Shown here piece after piece: positions 12,701-24,548 of a stretch of DNA of 64,000 nt. Both the position numbers and the translations under genes were made by a program. This DNA is from Edolisoma coerulescens (lineage: Eukaryota > Chordata > Aves > Passeriformes > Campephagidae), in the NCBI GenBank assembly GCA_013397115.1, contig VWZW01000878.1:252621-316620 (forward strand), in the 5' to 3' direction. How positions within the stretch are numbered: position 1 is the first letter of the stretch; each line of letters begins with the position of its first letter. The notes beneath the pieces are model-generated. The model saw nothing but the letters and a program-made list of their open reading frames with translations. It was not told the origin of the DNA and made no database searches.

Positions 12701-15700
12701 CTCAGATCATTTCTAAATGTCAGTTCCACAGGCACAGGTGCTCTGTGGTCTGACCACTCTCTCTGTGTCAGGTAATCAAGGGCATCTCCTGCAGCACCAA
12801 ACATCACTTGTGGGGCAGCTGCGTTTGAGTGTATGTCCATAGCCATGGGGGCAGAGGCCAAGAACAAGCAAGCCATAGCTGTAACCATTATCAAGGGAGT
12901 GTCTCATGACATCCACTCTCGGCTAGTGGTTAGATGGAGCTATTTCTTGGACCCAGGTCTCCCAAAACACACCTGCTATAACAGACCGCGGGGAGGATTG
13001 TCCCTCATTTAAGGCTGCTCTGCACACATTGGTTCTCTAAACAAACTCCAGATCAAGGGGAAATGATCTGAGTTTACAGATTAATTTTCACTTTGGAGTC
13101 GTGTGACTCAGCTCTGATGTGGCTGAGTGATGAGTGCTGTCTCTGCTTCAGCAGCTCCTTGAGTCTGCCCTGGTCTGCCCCAAGCTTCCTCTGGCACAGA
13201 GCAAGACTGTGCCTTCCTTGTTTACTCAGAAATGCTTAGAAAATTCATACACTTTTCAGTGATTTCTGTTTTCCTGAAAAGACTTCTGAGATCACTCTGT
13301 GCAGAGGCTAAATAAAAGCCCACTATCAACTCTCCCATGCTTTCTGCTCCTCTGCTACGTGTAAAAAAGAATTTTTAATAAACAAACCAAAAAGGACATT
13401 AGCTATATACAACTGTCTTTTGAGATAGTTTTAATTGGCTATATAATTACTTAGTTTAATTAATTAGATGTCCGCAGTTGGGATTCTTTTGAATCCTTCC
13501 TCATTTTTCAGATGTTTACCTCTCCTTCCTCCATTTCCACTCCTTTTTATCTTATCCTGCATTTTCCCCCTCCATTGCTGTTTTCTCCCTATTTTTCAAA
13601 GGCAGTATACAGGCAGTCTTCCATACTGCTCCATTTGGTCCCTGGCATAATTTTTCCCAGGCCAAAATCACTCTTTGAAGCAATTCCCTTCACGTTTCAG
13701 GGGTTATCATAGACCAAAGGCTGCCCAGCAGGCAGCTGGAATCCAACAACTCTGGTTTGCAGATTAGAGATTAGCCATAAGGATGTGAGGCAGTCTGTGC
13801 CACTCTCTCAGCTCCCAGGCATTGATCCCTACCTTCGGGAGCGAATGGAACTGATGTCTAAAGGACAGGAATTACATTCCCATGCAGTGCTCTATTTGCT
13901 GCCTGTCATGAGAGCCCTCCCAGGTACCACTGGGGAGTAGGAAGTGGGTGAATAATTTGTCAGAAGTTCAGGTTACCAAGTAACTTAATCTTAAGAAGGA
14001 TTAACAATTATTACTGCTATATATTGCTATGAAATTAGAGCACATCTTTTCAAATTGGGGAATTTCACAGGATTTGGACAGACTTGACTGTTCCTTAAGA
14101 TTTACACTGAGCAAAGCTACTGTTTTCTTCTTTATGGATAGAAGTGCAAATTAAGCAAATTGTCTGAACTTCTGACCAACTCATAGGCTCATTTTGCTAA
14201 CTTTTTTAAAAAGAAAGCAAATCTAGGACTTTTTCAGTCCTTTATGTTAACTTTTTTGGCTATTTTGTTTTGAAAAGTAAAAATACTCTTCCCAATATGC
14301 TTATTCAGTTAAAAAAATAACTTGATCAGGATCTTTTGCTCACTTCTTCCTTCTTTATTTCACCTTTTCACTACAAAATATAGTTGAATGAAAACTTGGC
14401 AGAAGAGAACTAGTAAGCAGAATAAAGAAGATATAAGAGAAAGTGTGGCACTCACGTACAATTGTAAAGTACTGCCAGTTTCTTCCATTTTTACAAAAAT
14501 AGAACACCGCAAGGACCAATTTATAAGAGCAACCTTAAAATATGCAGGCAGAAAATTATTAAGTGACTGTGTATCAAAGTCCATTCTTATTCCCGACAGA
14601 GGAAACCAGATGACAAGCCAAGCTGCTTATTGTCCCAGAAATCATGCTCTGTTATCAGTATTTCTGCAATCATTGCCTGCAGTTGATGTTAAAATTATGA
14701 CAGAAAAATAATGGGTGACGTTTTCAAAGCAGAGCATGAGATGCCCACGCATACAGCCCATTATTTTTGAAAAGACATGTGCGCACTGCAGGACCTACAT
14801 TTTACTGCCAAAAACTTGCCCTGTTTTTGTAGTATGTCCACTTTACTGAAGTGCATGAGCTGCTATAAAGCTTAGACAGGGGTTTTATAAATGATGAGGT
14901 TTTGCATGACTTCGGGGAAGGGACTCTTTTTCTGGGTAAAGCATGAGAGATTGTGGGTGCTGTGAACATTTTCCTCAGTGCCAAGCTGAGGGAAGAGTCC
15001 TTTTGGGGCTGCTGGGTGAGCTGATGCAGAAAATGAGATGGTATGACCAACATTGTGAATTTCCACCTGTCAACCACCTACTTACCACTGAACACTAATT
15101 GTTTAGGACAGAGATGTAAACCAAAAGAGATCCCCTTTCATGAGGGTTGTACCAACATGTAAAGTTCAAGCTACCCAGCAGCTTTCTGGTTGTACTTTTT
15201 ATCGCACTCAGTGTCAATCCTTTTGAATCCTCACAGTCCAAATCCTTCTGTTCTTTCTAGAACATGTTTCTCTGCATAAAACCACTTAAAAATGTGAGCA
15301 ACACAGGGATATAGTCTATACTTATTCCACAATACGCAAATCTTATTGCCACAGTTAGATTCCAAAGTCCCATTAAGTTTTCCTTTTTACACCTTTTGAC
15401 TGGAAATAAAGGAGATGGATAGGGATCTAATTTGCAGAGCTCTGGACTGCCACAAACTTTACAAACTCTTTGGGCTGAGCATTTCATCTTTCTTTTGTGT
15501 GAAACCAAGCCTTGAAGCCAGTTTTGATAACCAGCTGCTAACTACCTCCATTTCCTTAGGAAGCAATTTCTGGACCATTTGGTAAAACAGTGCTTAGTTA
15601 TCACCCAAACACATTAGTTGTGTTCAGGGAGAGGCAGTGGTGGTGTGGGAATAGTTAAAGAGTCACCACCTTGAGGAAGAAATCAAGTTGACCACTTGTG

Positions 15701-18700
15701 ATTTATTCTTCTGGGCCTTTTTTGGTTATGTTTGTATACAAATTTGGATGCATCATTACCATATTGAATAAAGACTAAAATTAGAAACAAACAGTGGGCA
15801 AGACCAGTGGGTACAAAACTGACACCTTGCCCTCAGTGCCAAACTATCTTACTCCATCTTTGTCTATCTTGGCAACATGCTCCCACCTTGGCTGGACATG
15901 CTGGGTGTCCCCAGCTCTGACAGGATCCCTGAGAGACATTGCTGCTGTTGGGATCTTCTTACTTTATGGAGTCCCTCTACAGAATTATACCACCCTGTAA
16001 AAATTATTTGGATGAAAGTTTTTCAACATGATAATATCCAGCAATTTTAGTTATATGGCATAACTTTCACGTTTCTATTTTCTCTGACCAGGAGATAACA
16101 AAATAGTGCCTATCTCTGTCCATTTATGGCTTCTTTTAAGTCCTTCGCAAAATGTCATTGCTAGATCTTTTCTATTGAGAAGGAAAAGTTTCTAGTGCTG
16201 TGTTATTTGCCAACTCATTCTAAAAATACGGGATTTGGACATAAGAACATTTACTGCTTTTTTAAAATCCCTTCGTGACTTCTGTATCTGTGGTCCAGTA
16301 GACAAAACACATGACAGGCTCAGAGACATGAAGATGGAATAGTTCCTTCCTGAGCACAGTCATTCCTCACGACAGATCAGTCTCTGACTCAGACGTGTTC
16401 AGAATTAGCCTTAGAGGAAGGCCATCTGCACAAGCCAACAGCATTACTTCTGTGTAGCTGCTAAATCATACAAGTGGGGTGAGTTTCTGACTATTTAGCA
16501 AACTGTCCTCCAGGATTCATGAATTTCAAAAGGCCGGCATAGACACTGCCTCATCTCTTCCGATCTCAGCCCCCCTCCCTTGTGAAAAATAACTGGGATT
16601 AATATTCCGCAGATTAATCTGCTCCTCATGACTTATCCCAAAGGATGTAAAAGTTGTCAATAGGCTTTTTTTCCTACAATAAAACTACAGTTTCTAAAGT
16701 TCCTTTTATTATGCTCTTCTTTTCCCCAAACCAAAAGCAAAAGCATCTGTTTTCTCCAGCAAAGTGTTTGAAATATCAAGAGACCAAGGTACAATGCTAA
16801 ATAAAGAAATGGCAAAGCAAATCCACTGCCCACTCAGACTGTTCTGTTTCCTCCACACTCAGGACACTTGATTTGCAACATTGGCAAACTCACTTCTACT
16901 TTTTCCATACTCAAAAGTTTCCTTTAAGATGTGGTAAGTGTGGGAGTCTCAGAGGAGGGGCAGCTCTGCCTGGCTTGAGGTCTCTTTTGTCAGTAGAAAA
17001 CCTCTTTTGTCCTCTCGATGGCTGCTGAGGACAAGCCCACTCTTTGAAACAACTCCTTGTATTTCTGAGGCTTCAGTTTCACCCTGACGGCCTGGCAAGA
17101 CCCACTGAGGAGTGCATCAGCTGCTGAAAGGTGTTACCATGCACTGAGCAAGCAGACAAGAGTGACAGGCAGTGCAACAGCCTCCACACGGCTCTCAAAC
17201 ACAGCCAACTACATTTTGCAAAGCCTGCTGCTATTGCTCTATACTGACATAGCAGTTTTGGACCTAGAATTTTTCCCTCTCCTCTGAATTCCCGTCCACT
17301 GACCTGTATCAGATTCAAGAGCCAGCATCAGAAATCAATGCTGCAGGAACACTACTATAATATCTGAGTATTGAGATAATGAGAACCTTGAAAGGCAATT
17401 CACAGCTCACACAGGCTCTTCCTCTTTACCAGAAATACTGACAAAGCCAAGATTTGACTGGAGGTTCAGTCACTGTTCTTGATGCATTCCTGTAGTGGCT
17501 GGTGCAGCCTCTTCCTCGCTGCTGGAGAGGAGTCTGTGCAATGCTCATGCCCACACACTATCAATATTGCATGGATCAACGGTGAAGGGAAGGAAAACTC
17601 TTTGTTGGTTTAGCAGAACCACTCAGCATAATTGCCTCTGAGACTACTTATGTATTTGCACAGAACTGTCATGGAATAAATGTAACAGACACTGTTCAAA
17701 CTCATTTTCATCCTCTTTTCCCTGCAGGTTCTTTTGTTCCATATGACTATCCACTAGAACCACTTGTTCACTTTTTCATTCATAGCTGGCCATTTTATTA
17801 TTTATTCTTAGCCAATAGTATTCAGCACAGGAACAGGTACCTGCTTCAGATCCACCACAAAGTCTCCATCAAGCCATTCATTCTCCCTGGGCCTTTATCA
17901 AGTTATCACAGCCTGTAGCTGCATCAGCTTAAAGGCAAGATAAGTCATTCACTGGAAAGCAGCTTTCTACAAGTGATTTATTGCACGAGTGCCATTTTTG
18001 GACAGAAGGGCCCAGACTGCATTTATTTTGCCATGATTACAGGAAACATGTCAAGGTACTCATGTTTTTTAAAAGCTGAGAACACCTGACAGAAAAGTGC
18101 TCTGGGTTTGACACCAAAGAATCAAGAATGCACCAAAAAGAGAGAAATTTCACTTCTGTAACTGACCAATATTTTAACTGAAGAGACTGTGCACACACAT
18201 TTCTTTGTGTCTTGATCTGAGCCTGCAGTTTTGAGCTAGAGAGAAATACAAACCAATTGCCTTATTTTATCTTTTCTGAAACTGCAGTGGTTTGGGAGGA
18301 GGCCTTATTCATAGCAAATCTGCAATTTTGACAGTTATGTTGAATCTGTGACTTTTCATTCTTTGTCATTGAACTTATCCTACTAAGCAGCCTAAAGACA
18401 AACTTCAATATTCTTCTTCATCTAAAGAACAAAGCTGAGCTGCAAGCAATTCCCTGGTGCTCTCAGGTTTGCTCCTGGCTTTCATTAAATGTTTGTGATT
18501 TTCATTCTGGCCTGCCATAGTTGTAGCAGTCTTGTTCAGTTCAGTATTTTATTTTCCATGCTAGGTTTTAGCCAGTTTGTTCTCTTTATTTTTGTATTTT
18601 TATCTATTCAATAATGCATACATGCATAATTATACCTGCAGTATAATTACATTTTGCTTGATTATACACACCACCTTCTTTTCTAATCATCACAGACACC

Positions 18701-19807
18701 AGACTGTAATTCCCTGTTACATTCAGGCCTGTGAGACACAGAGCAGTACTTAGAGACACAAAGTTCTGAGCTTCCATCATTCTTGACAGCAGCTGCCTCG
18801 ACATCTGATGAGAGAAGCTGAGACACAGAAAAGTGCTGCAATTTGTCCAAAAGGTGACAGAGGTGGAAACAGAATCAAAATCTCCTGATTCTTAGTCCAA
18901 TTCCCCAGACCCAAGAGTACACTGGTAAGCAGGTTTTTTTTTGCCCACAATAACTGAACCCCTAGAGTGAAATACTTAATGTAATTTTAATAACTGAATA
19001 AAGTGATTGATAAATTATTAAATAGTTAAATACCAGTTAATTTTTTACCTCATCATCAGGTTAATAACCTATTGCTTACTTCGATAGTTTGAAATATGGG
19101 TAGTGAATCTAGATACAGAAACAGAAAATGTCTGAAAAGGGAATTCAGCAAAGCACTGGTAAAACAATGTATTTCTTTAGCACTTCCAAATCCCCATATT
19201 CTGTTTCAATAGTAGACTGGGGGAGTAGGAACAGGATAAAAGAAAATAATGGAAATAAATCAGCATTATTACCCACCTCTGTAGAGAGTGAAAAAATTGA
19301 GGCTGGCCAGAGGTATCTTTTGAACTCAGCATGGGCTTCATTTCTCTCCTTTTTCCACTGTTGTCCTTACATGCAAGCTGTCTTTGTGCCAGTTCAAGTG
19401 GTTCTCAGAAAAAAAAAATTGGCGTTTTCTTGCTTCATGTTGTTATTGAGAGAATTCTTATTTTCCTTTTAAATTGAGTAGTGCAGTAAATGCCTTCTTT
19501 TTTCAGCATTCAACAAACAAAGGAAATATACAATTTCAGGGAGAAAGTGCTTGCATGTCTTAGACCAATGAAATGATTCCTCAAATCTCTATAGAGCCCA
19601 AATCTGTTTCACTCCACTATTTAGCACTTTGCAAGGTTTGCCATCCTCACTTTGCAGCATGAGTTTCCAAGCACTGTAGTCTTTTCTCTCAATGCCTACA
19701 AATACATTAGTTTTGTACCAGTATCTCAGATCCTGAGATGTTTCAAGTCTCAAGTTGAGCTCTATTGCTCTCCTGGTAGTCTCTTGGATCTTTTATGAAG
19801 ATCTTGT

Positions 19808-19864
19808 TAAAAAAACCCAAACCAACAAGCAAACAAAAAACACCCCAAACCAAAAAAAAAACCC
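19808..19864. repeat. A/C-rich low-complexity tract
   Basis: The tract consists of runs of A interrupted by CCC/CAA units (AAAAAAACCCAAACCAAC and similar), ending in a long A run. It is simple sequence, possibly the remains of a retroposon tail. Confidence 0.7.
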
Positions 19865-21523
19865 CTGAATCATCACATCTGCTGTCTTCCATGGTGCCAA
19901 GACAGTTTGAAGAGTAAGTTACACTCTCCGTTCAGCTGTGCAAAAATTATAATTTTCTTAGAGTCCTTGGGTGAAAATCCATTGTTTTGGTGCTTTGCCA
20001 TCATTAATTTAAGCAACAGGTTCTAAAGTTGTCTCACTGATGGTTTAACTGGAGATGATGGACAAATTTCTCATAAGGAAAGGAATCTTCCTCAGCTCAA
20101 TTGTTGTGAACATTAGTGAAGATAATTCATTGGATTTTCAGCTGGGGACTCATATTTTCTGTGCTATCCTCTAATAAATCATACATTGACCTGTAGACTC
20201 AATGGTAACCATTGGATTTCTGATGCACTTGAAAGAATTCACTATTAGGGTAAATGCTTTTAGCAATTTGTTCCTCTAACTTGTTTTCATCCTGTCTTAC
20301 AGCTTTTCATTTAATATGTCTGCCCTTTTAAACTTAAGTTTCTGTACAGTGTTCCCGTATTTTTTGCTTTAATAGCCTCCTCTACTCCTCTGTTTAATTA
20401 CAGTATTTTTGTGTCCGTTCACATTCTCTTCTGAGTGTTCAGTATGGTGTCTCCATATTCTTTATGCCACCTGGAAGTATTTAAGGCTTTGAAATTGGTC
20501 CTTTAAATTTGATTTTTGCATGATTTTCCATTAATGATTATTTTCTAGGTATTCTATATTACTTGCAAAGTTGGGGTTTTTTTGGAGTACAGCATATATA
20601 CATTTTATAATCACTGTACCAAAGAGCTCTTCCGTAGTGTCTCCTGTGCCAAGTCTTGGTGCCTTTTTCAGGAATACTATTTCCCATTTTGAGAAAAGAA
20701 GCAGTCAGAGAAAAATTCCTTCAAAATAGTAGCTGTTCATGTTTCAAGAAAAAAAAGGTCCCTACCACATAGCTTCCCCATGAATCTTTACATCTTTCCT
20801 GAAAGTATTTACACAATATTTGGAGGAAAACACTGAATATGACATGAATCACAGTAAAATCACAGAGATTGCTATCACTGTTGAGCAGAAATGCTGAGAA
20901 GCTCTATGATAACACAATTGGTGAGGACTGCAGGGCTTCTAGGGCTGTTGCTGTTCTCTAGAAAGTGATGTCAAAAGAAGATAACTTTGCGGTCTTTAAA
21001 CATAGGATTTTGTTGCCATTGTTCCTTGAAACCACTTATGAGCCTTTGATACCATATGAAGTAATAACAAGAGGAATACTGAATATACTTTCATCTCATG
21101 GGTTTTTTCTCTTTTACTGACGAAGGTCAGCAATAACTCTGTAGGACAGCAGAGGGGAGCAGCTGTTGTGTGCCCAGACAACAGCTTTCATCAGCCTCCA
21201 GCTACCTGGAGGCTTCACCAAGCCACAGTCTGAGCAGGGGTGCTAAAGCCAGACAAAGCACTCTCCTCTGCTGGCTCTTTATGGTAGGCTTTAAGGGGAG
21301 CAGGATTTGTCCAAGACCTAATTGCACTTATTTAGGAGGAAGCAATCATCAGTGTTTAGAGCTACAGGAGCTATTAAGCTCAAGAAGTTAACACAGGTGA
21401 AACGGTGCGGGAGTCTGTTTCATACCCAGGTGTATGTGGCTATCCACAGGGCAGGCAGCAGCTGTCCTTCTGATACAGCTACCTGCACATGACAGCTCTA
21501 TCAATGTTTTTAACCTCTGGCAG

Positions 21524-21662
21524 ATTAAGAAGACAGGAGGATCAAAGTGGACAGACTTCCAGCATTGACAGCAGAGCATCCCTTCAGAGCCACGAGAAAC
21601 TCCAAGACGGGCGAAACAACAATTTGCTGGGACACGGCTGCACCAGAGGCTGCAGCAGTTAG
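21524..21662 (+). CDS. STK32B: STK32B terminal coding exon with stop codon
   Basis: The exon has 139 nt including the TAG stop at 21660-21662. Its acceptor is AACCTCTGGCAG. The first base completes the split Lys codon, then come 45 residues starting LRRQEDQSGQTSS and ending NNNLLGHGCTRGCSS. This matches the human STK32B terminus (KLRRQ, then DSR, then KLQDG, then NNNLL, then CTRGCSS), while the middle is Ser/Gln-rich and divergent. Two cysteines in the last ten residues are conserved. Such a tail could be acylated or bind metal, which I only infer. Longer ORFs overlap it on both strands and are shadows. Confidence 0.95.
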
Positions 21663-22680
21663 TGAGCCACGGCCCCACACGCTTCCACCCGGGCAGGGGG
21701 AGGGGAGGTCCTCTCTGCACACCCCTTCTTCTGCAGCCCTCGGGTCCCGGGACACCTCCAAAAGCAGGATCCCCGGCTGAGGACAAACCCACACAGCACA
21801 CCGGCTGAGATTTTCCACATACAACTCTGCTCTTGACTCTGCCACTGGAAAAATGACCATCAGCAACAAAATACAGTTTTTTAAGTAAGTGTGACTTTTG
21901 TTTTCAAAATCCTGGAAGAAAACTTGAAACAATTCATTAGGCAGCCTCTCAAAGATTGCCACATTCCTGGGTATTTGCAAGAGACAACGTTATTTTGGGG
22001 CCAGCTTTATCTTGAAGGCTTTACATTACCCCCAATCTCTCTGTTGATTAAAATGGTCCAGTTTGGAATTTTGTGAAACTGCTGGACACAGCTGTTTCTA
22101 AGCACCTGCTGTTGAGTTTATAACAGATGTACATGATGTAAATACATGAATGTAGTGTCAAATAGGCCAAACATGGAATAATTTCATTTAAATACCTAAA
22201 ACTCATTGAAAAAGTTGCAGTGTGAGTGTATTCACATTGTTCTTTAACATCATGTGTTCTGCTTTGTAGTAAAAAACGTGACCCTGGCCAAGTCAAAGTT
22301 TTGCTAGTGACTTTAGTGGATGCAAGACCAGACACATTAGTTATGTATGGTAACCATGGCAAAGAAAGACCTTTTTATTTGTAACAATAGGCTGACTGAG
22401 CCAGAGTTGAAAAGCAACTTAGTAAGGAGAGCTAAAAACATTAAGAATTTGTTCAGATCCATAGCTAAGTGTTATAAAATGTGAAGAAGTTACATGTGTC
22501 TCTGTTTTCATGGATCTATTCTGGATGAAACTATCTTGAATAGAAAGAAACATACTTTAGTCAAAATATTGCTGACATGAAATTGTTTTATTTTAAACAG
22601 CACCCAAAATTCCAAACATTTATGGTATTTTACAACTTGTACATCCACATTTTGATAATAAATGCATGTTTATTCTGTCC
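21663..22680 (+). other. STK32B: STK32B 3' untranslated region (inferred)
   Basis: About 1 kb follows the stop codon. It starts GC-rich and becomes AT-rich. A canonical AATAAA lies at 22657-22662 and is followed by a T/G-rich stretch that fits a cleavage-stimulating element. An earlier ATTAAA at 22047-22052 could give a shorter form. The boundary is inferred without transcript data. Confidence 0.55.
22657..22662 (+). terminator. STK32B: Probable poly(A) signal of STK32B
   Basis: A canonical AATAAA lies about 1 kb after the STK32B stop. It is followed within 30 bases by T/G-rich sequence (TGTTTATTCTG, then TTGTGCTTTTA). It is the first canonical hexamer I noticed in this orientation after the stop codon. 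Confidence 0.5.
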
Positions 22681-24381
22681 TATTGTGCTTTTATTTTGAA
22701 GAGTTACCACCAGTAAGCAAATTCCATTTCAACCTTTTAAAACAAATAAGTTAGGTTTTTGGAAGTGAAAAGCATTTGAAATAATCTATTTTTACTGCAT
22801 TGTCTCCATTCTATCTTTTACAAAACAAAGTTCTTTGTAATTGAACCTATTTTAAAATTTTGTTTCATGTTATATTTTGGTCACAATCTTTTTGCAAATA
22901 CAGATTTTTATCACTCCATGGAATGATATGGCATTCCTATCAAAAACAATCAGTTTACAAATGTGCAAAGGTAAAGGTTTTATATCTGTCATGGGCATGA
23001 TGTTGGTCTACTTGCTTAATTTGGTCATAGACTGAAATAATCTTAGGATCAGGCAAAGGAGCAGAATTTTTCTGGTCATAAGAGGACAGATTTCATTGCC
23101 CAGAATAAACTATTTCGTATCCATCCTTTCTTATAATGACCTTTTTCTTTTTTTTTTCCTTGATACTGGTTTCCCTTGGGAAGGACCAAAGCGGATAAGA
23201 TTTCACACAATTTCTGGAAACACCTGTTGTTCTGTTTCAATCAAAATTCATTGTGATCCTGGACCTTGATCTGGATCTGAAAGAAAATCTTTTATTTATT
23301 TGAGTAATCCTACAGAAATTAATGTTACTAGGTAAATATCATAAGTAAAATTTTGCAAGATCCATGATGTATCAGAGGATATAGACTAGACACATGGAGT
23401 ATTTAGAAGAAGAACCAGTAATTTATTGAGATTTTCCATGTAAAGTTTTCCAGCTGGAAAAACATGGGGAAAAAAGGCAGTTGCACTTTTGATTCTTTTT
23501 CTGTGATTACAGTTATTTTGAGTGAGAAGAATTACTCTGGGTGATTTTGTACATCAACCACATGGGATGCCACCGTGCTAGCACCTTAACTGAGTCTGGG
23601 AAGGCATTTTTGAAGTAAATGTCTCAACCTTACTGCAGCCCTACTGCATTTTGGTACTTATTGCAGCACCCAAATCAGATGCTTTTTGGATGATACAAAA
23701 CCAGAAGATGTGTTCCAAGGGAGCATTTGTTGCCATCTGCCCAGCCTTGGGCCTGTAGACCACAGGAACAGGTGAGAGAAAATCTGAGATGGAACTTCCC
23801 CAAATGTGGCTCATGTGGATGTCAGGTCAGCAGAGCCCCTCCTGTCCAGCTGCCCTGCCAGCTAATGCACACACAGCCCCCAAGAAGCCTGGGTTCATAG
23901 AATGAGAAGTTTATAGGATGAAAGATCTACATACAGAAGAAGACCATCAGTGAATGCATCAAAAATTGGAGGAGTTTACTGCAGATAGAATTTACTTAGC
24001 AGCAGGACTCTACCAAATATTTGCAGTCTGATCTGGCTGTTTCTGGGTGTCTTTGCCAGTGCTTTACTAAGCTGTTTTTGAGAGGAGCCTGGTTATTCAA
24101 TAGATTGCATCTACTTAAATATATTTGCATAGAGTATTGTGCATGAATGCAAGCTCACTCAGACACTTTAATTTCACGCTTGTTGCCACACGATCATTTC
24201 TCAAACTGTACTGCTTGCAAAAAAGTGAAATCATGGCACCAATCAGCTTTATCCATAGTCCATGGCACTTTCACTGACTGTAAGCTGCACCTTATGCTGC
24301 ATATAATTATCTATGTCAACTTATTACACAGATCAGTGAATGCCCTCAGCTGTACCATGGAGACCCAATATTGAACCAAAG

Positions 24382-24548
24382 AATCATGGAATGGTTTGGG
24401 TTGGAAGGGACATTTTAAGGTCATCCAGTTCAACTCTCCTGCAGTGAGCAGAGACACTTTCAACTAGATCGGGTTGCTCAGAGCCCCATCCAATATGGCC
24501 CTGAATGCTTCTAGGGATGGGGCTTCCCCCATCTCTCTGGAACACCTA
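24382..24548 (-). mobile_element. CR1 LINE 3' end, antisense
   Basis: The + strand begins AATCATGGAATGGTTTGGGT then TGGAAGGGAC and continues TCATCCAGTTCAACTCTCCT. This is the reverse complement of the CR1 3' terminal consensus. Only the 3'-most 165 bases or so remain, the common outcome of 5'-truncated insertion. It lies about 1.7 kb beyond the STK32B 3' end. Confidence 0.93.

Larger units (their letters stand above)
3133..21523 (+). other. STK32B: Last STK32B intron (18.4 kb)
   Basis: This intron is bounded by GTAAGT and CTCTGGCAG. Within it I identify only the G-rich run at 6144, the old LINE remnant at about 8530-9130, the TATC microsatellite at 9739 and the A/C tract at 19808. The remaining parts (3133-6140, 6172-8530, 9131-9738, 9799-19807, 19865-21523) are unique-looking AT-rich DNA. 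The open frames in them lack any recognisable family signature. Confidence 0.85.
1..22680 (+). other. STK32B: STK32B gene, 3' portion (introns plus last three coding exons)
   Basis: This is the 3' part of the gene for serine/threonine kinase 32B (YANK2), an AGC-like kinase of poorly known function. The kinase domain is encoded upstream, outside the window. Only the C-terminal regulatory tail is here, in exons at 2175-2306, 3068-3132 and 21524-21662. Their translations join in phase (0, then 2) and follow human STK32B, as I recall it, through the lysine-rich segment, the CLETV helix and the C-terminal CTRGCSS. The paralogue STK32C ends differently, which favours STK32B. The preceding exon, which should encode the segment just before KGRLNC, was not found in 1-2174. 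The 3' limit is inferred from an AATAAA at 22657-22662. Confidence 0.93.

Noticed and set aside
21388..21980. Long minus-strand ORFs over the STK32B terminal exon
   Set aside because: They are antisense shadows of a GC-richer coding and UTR region.
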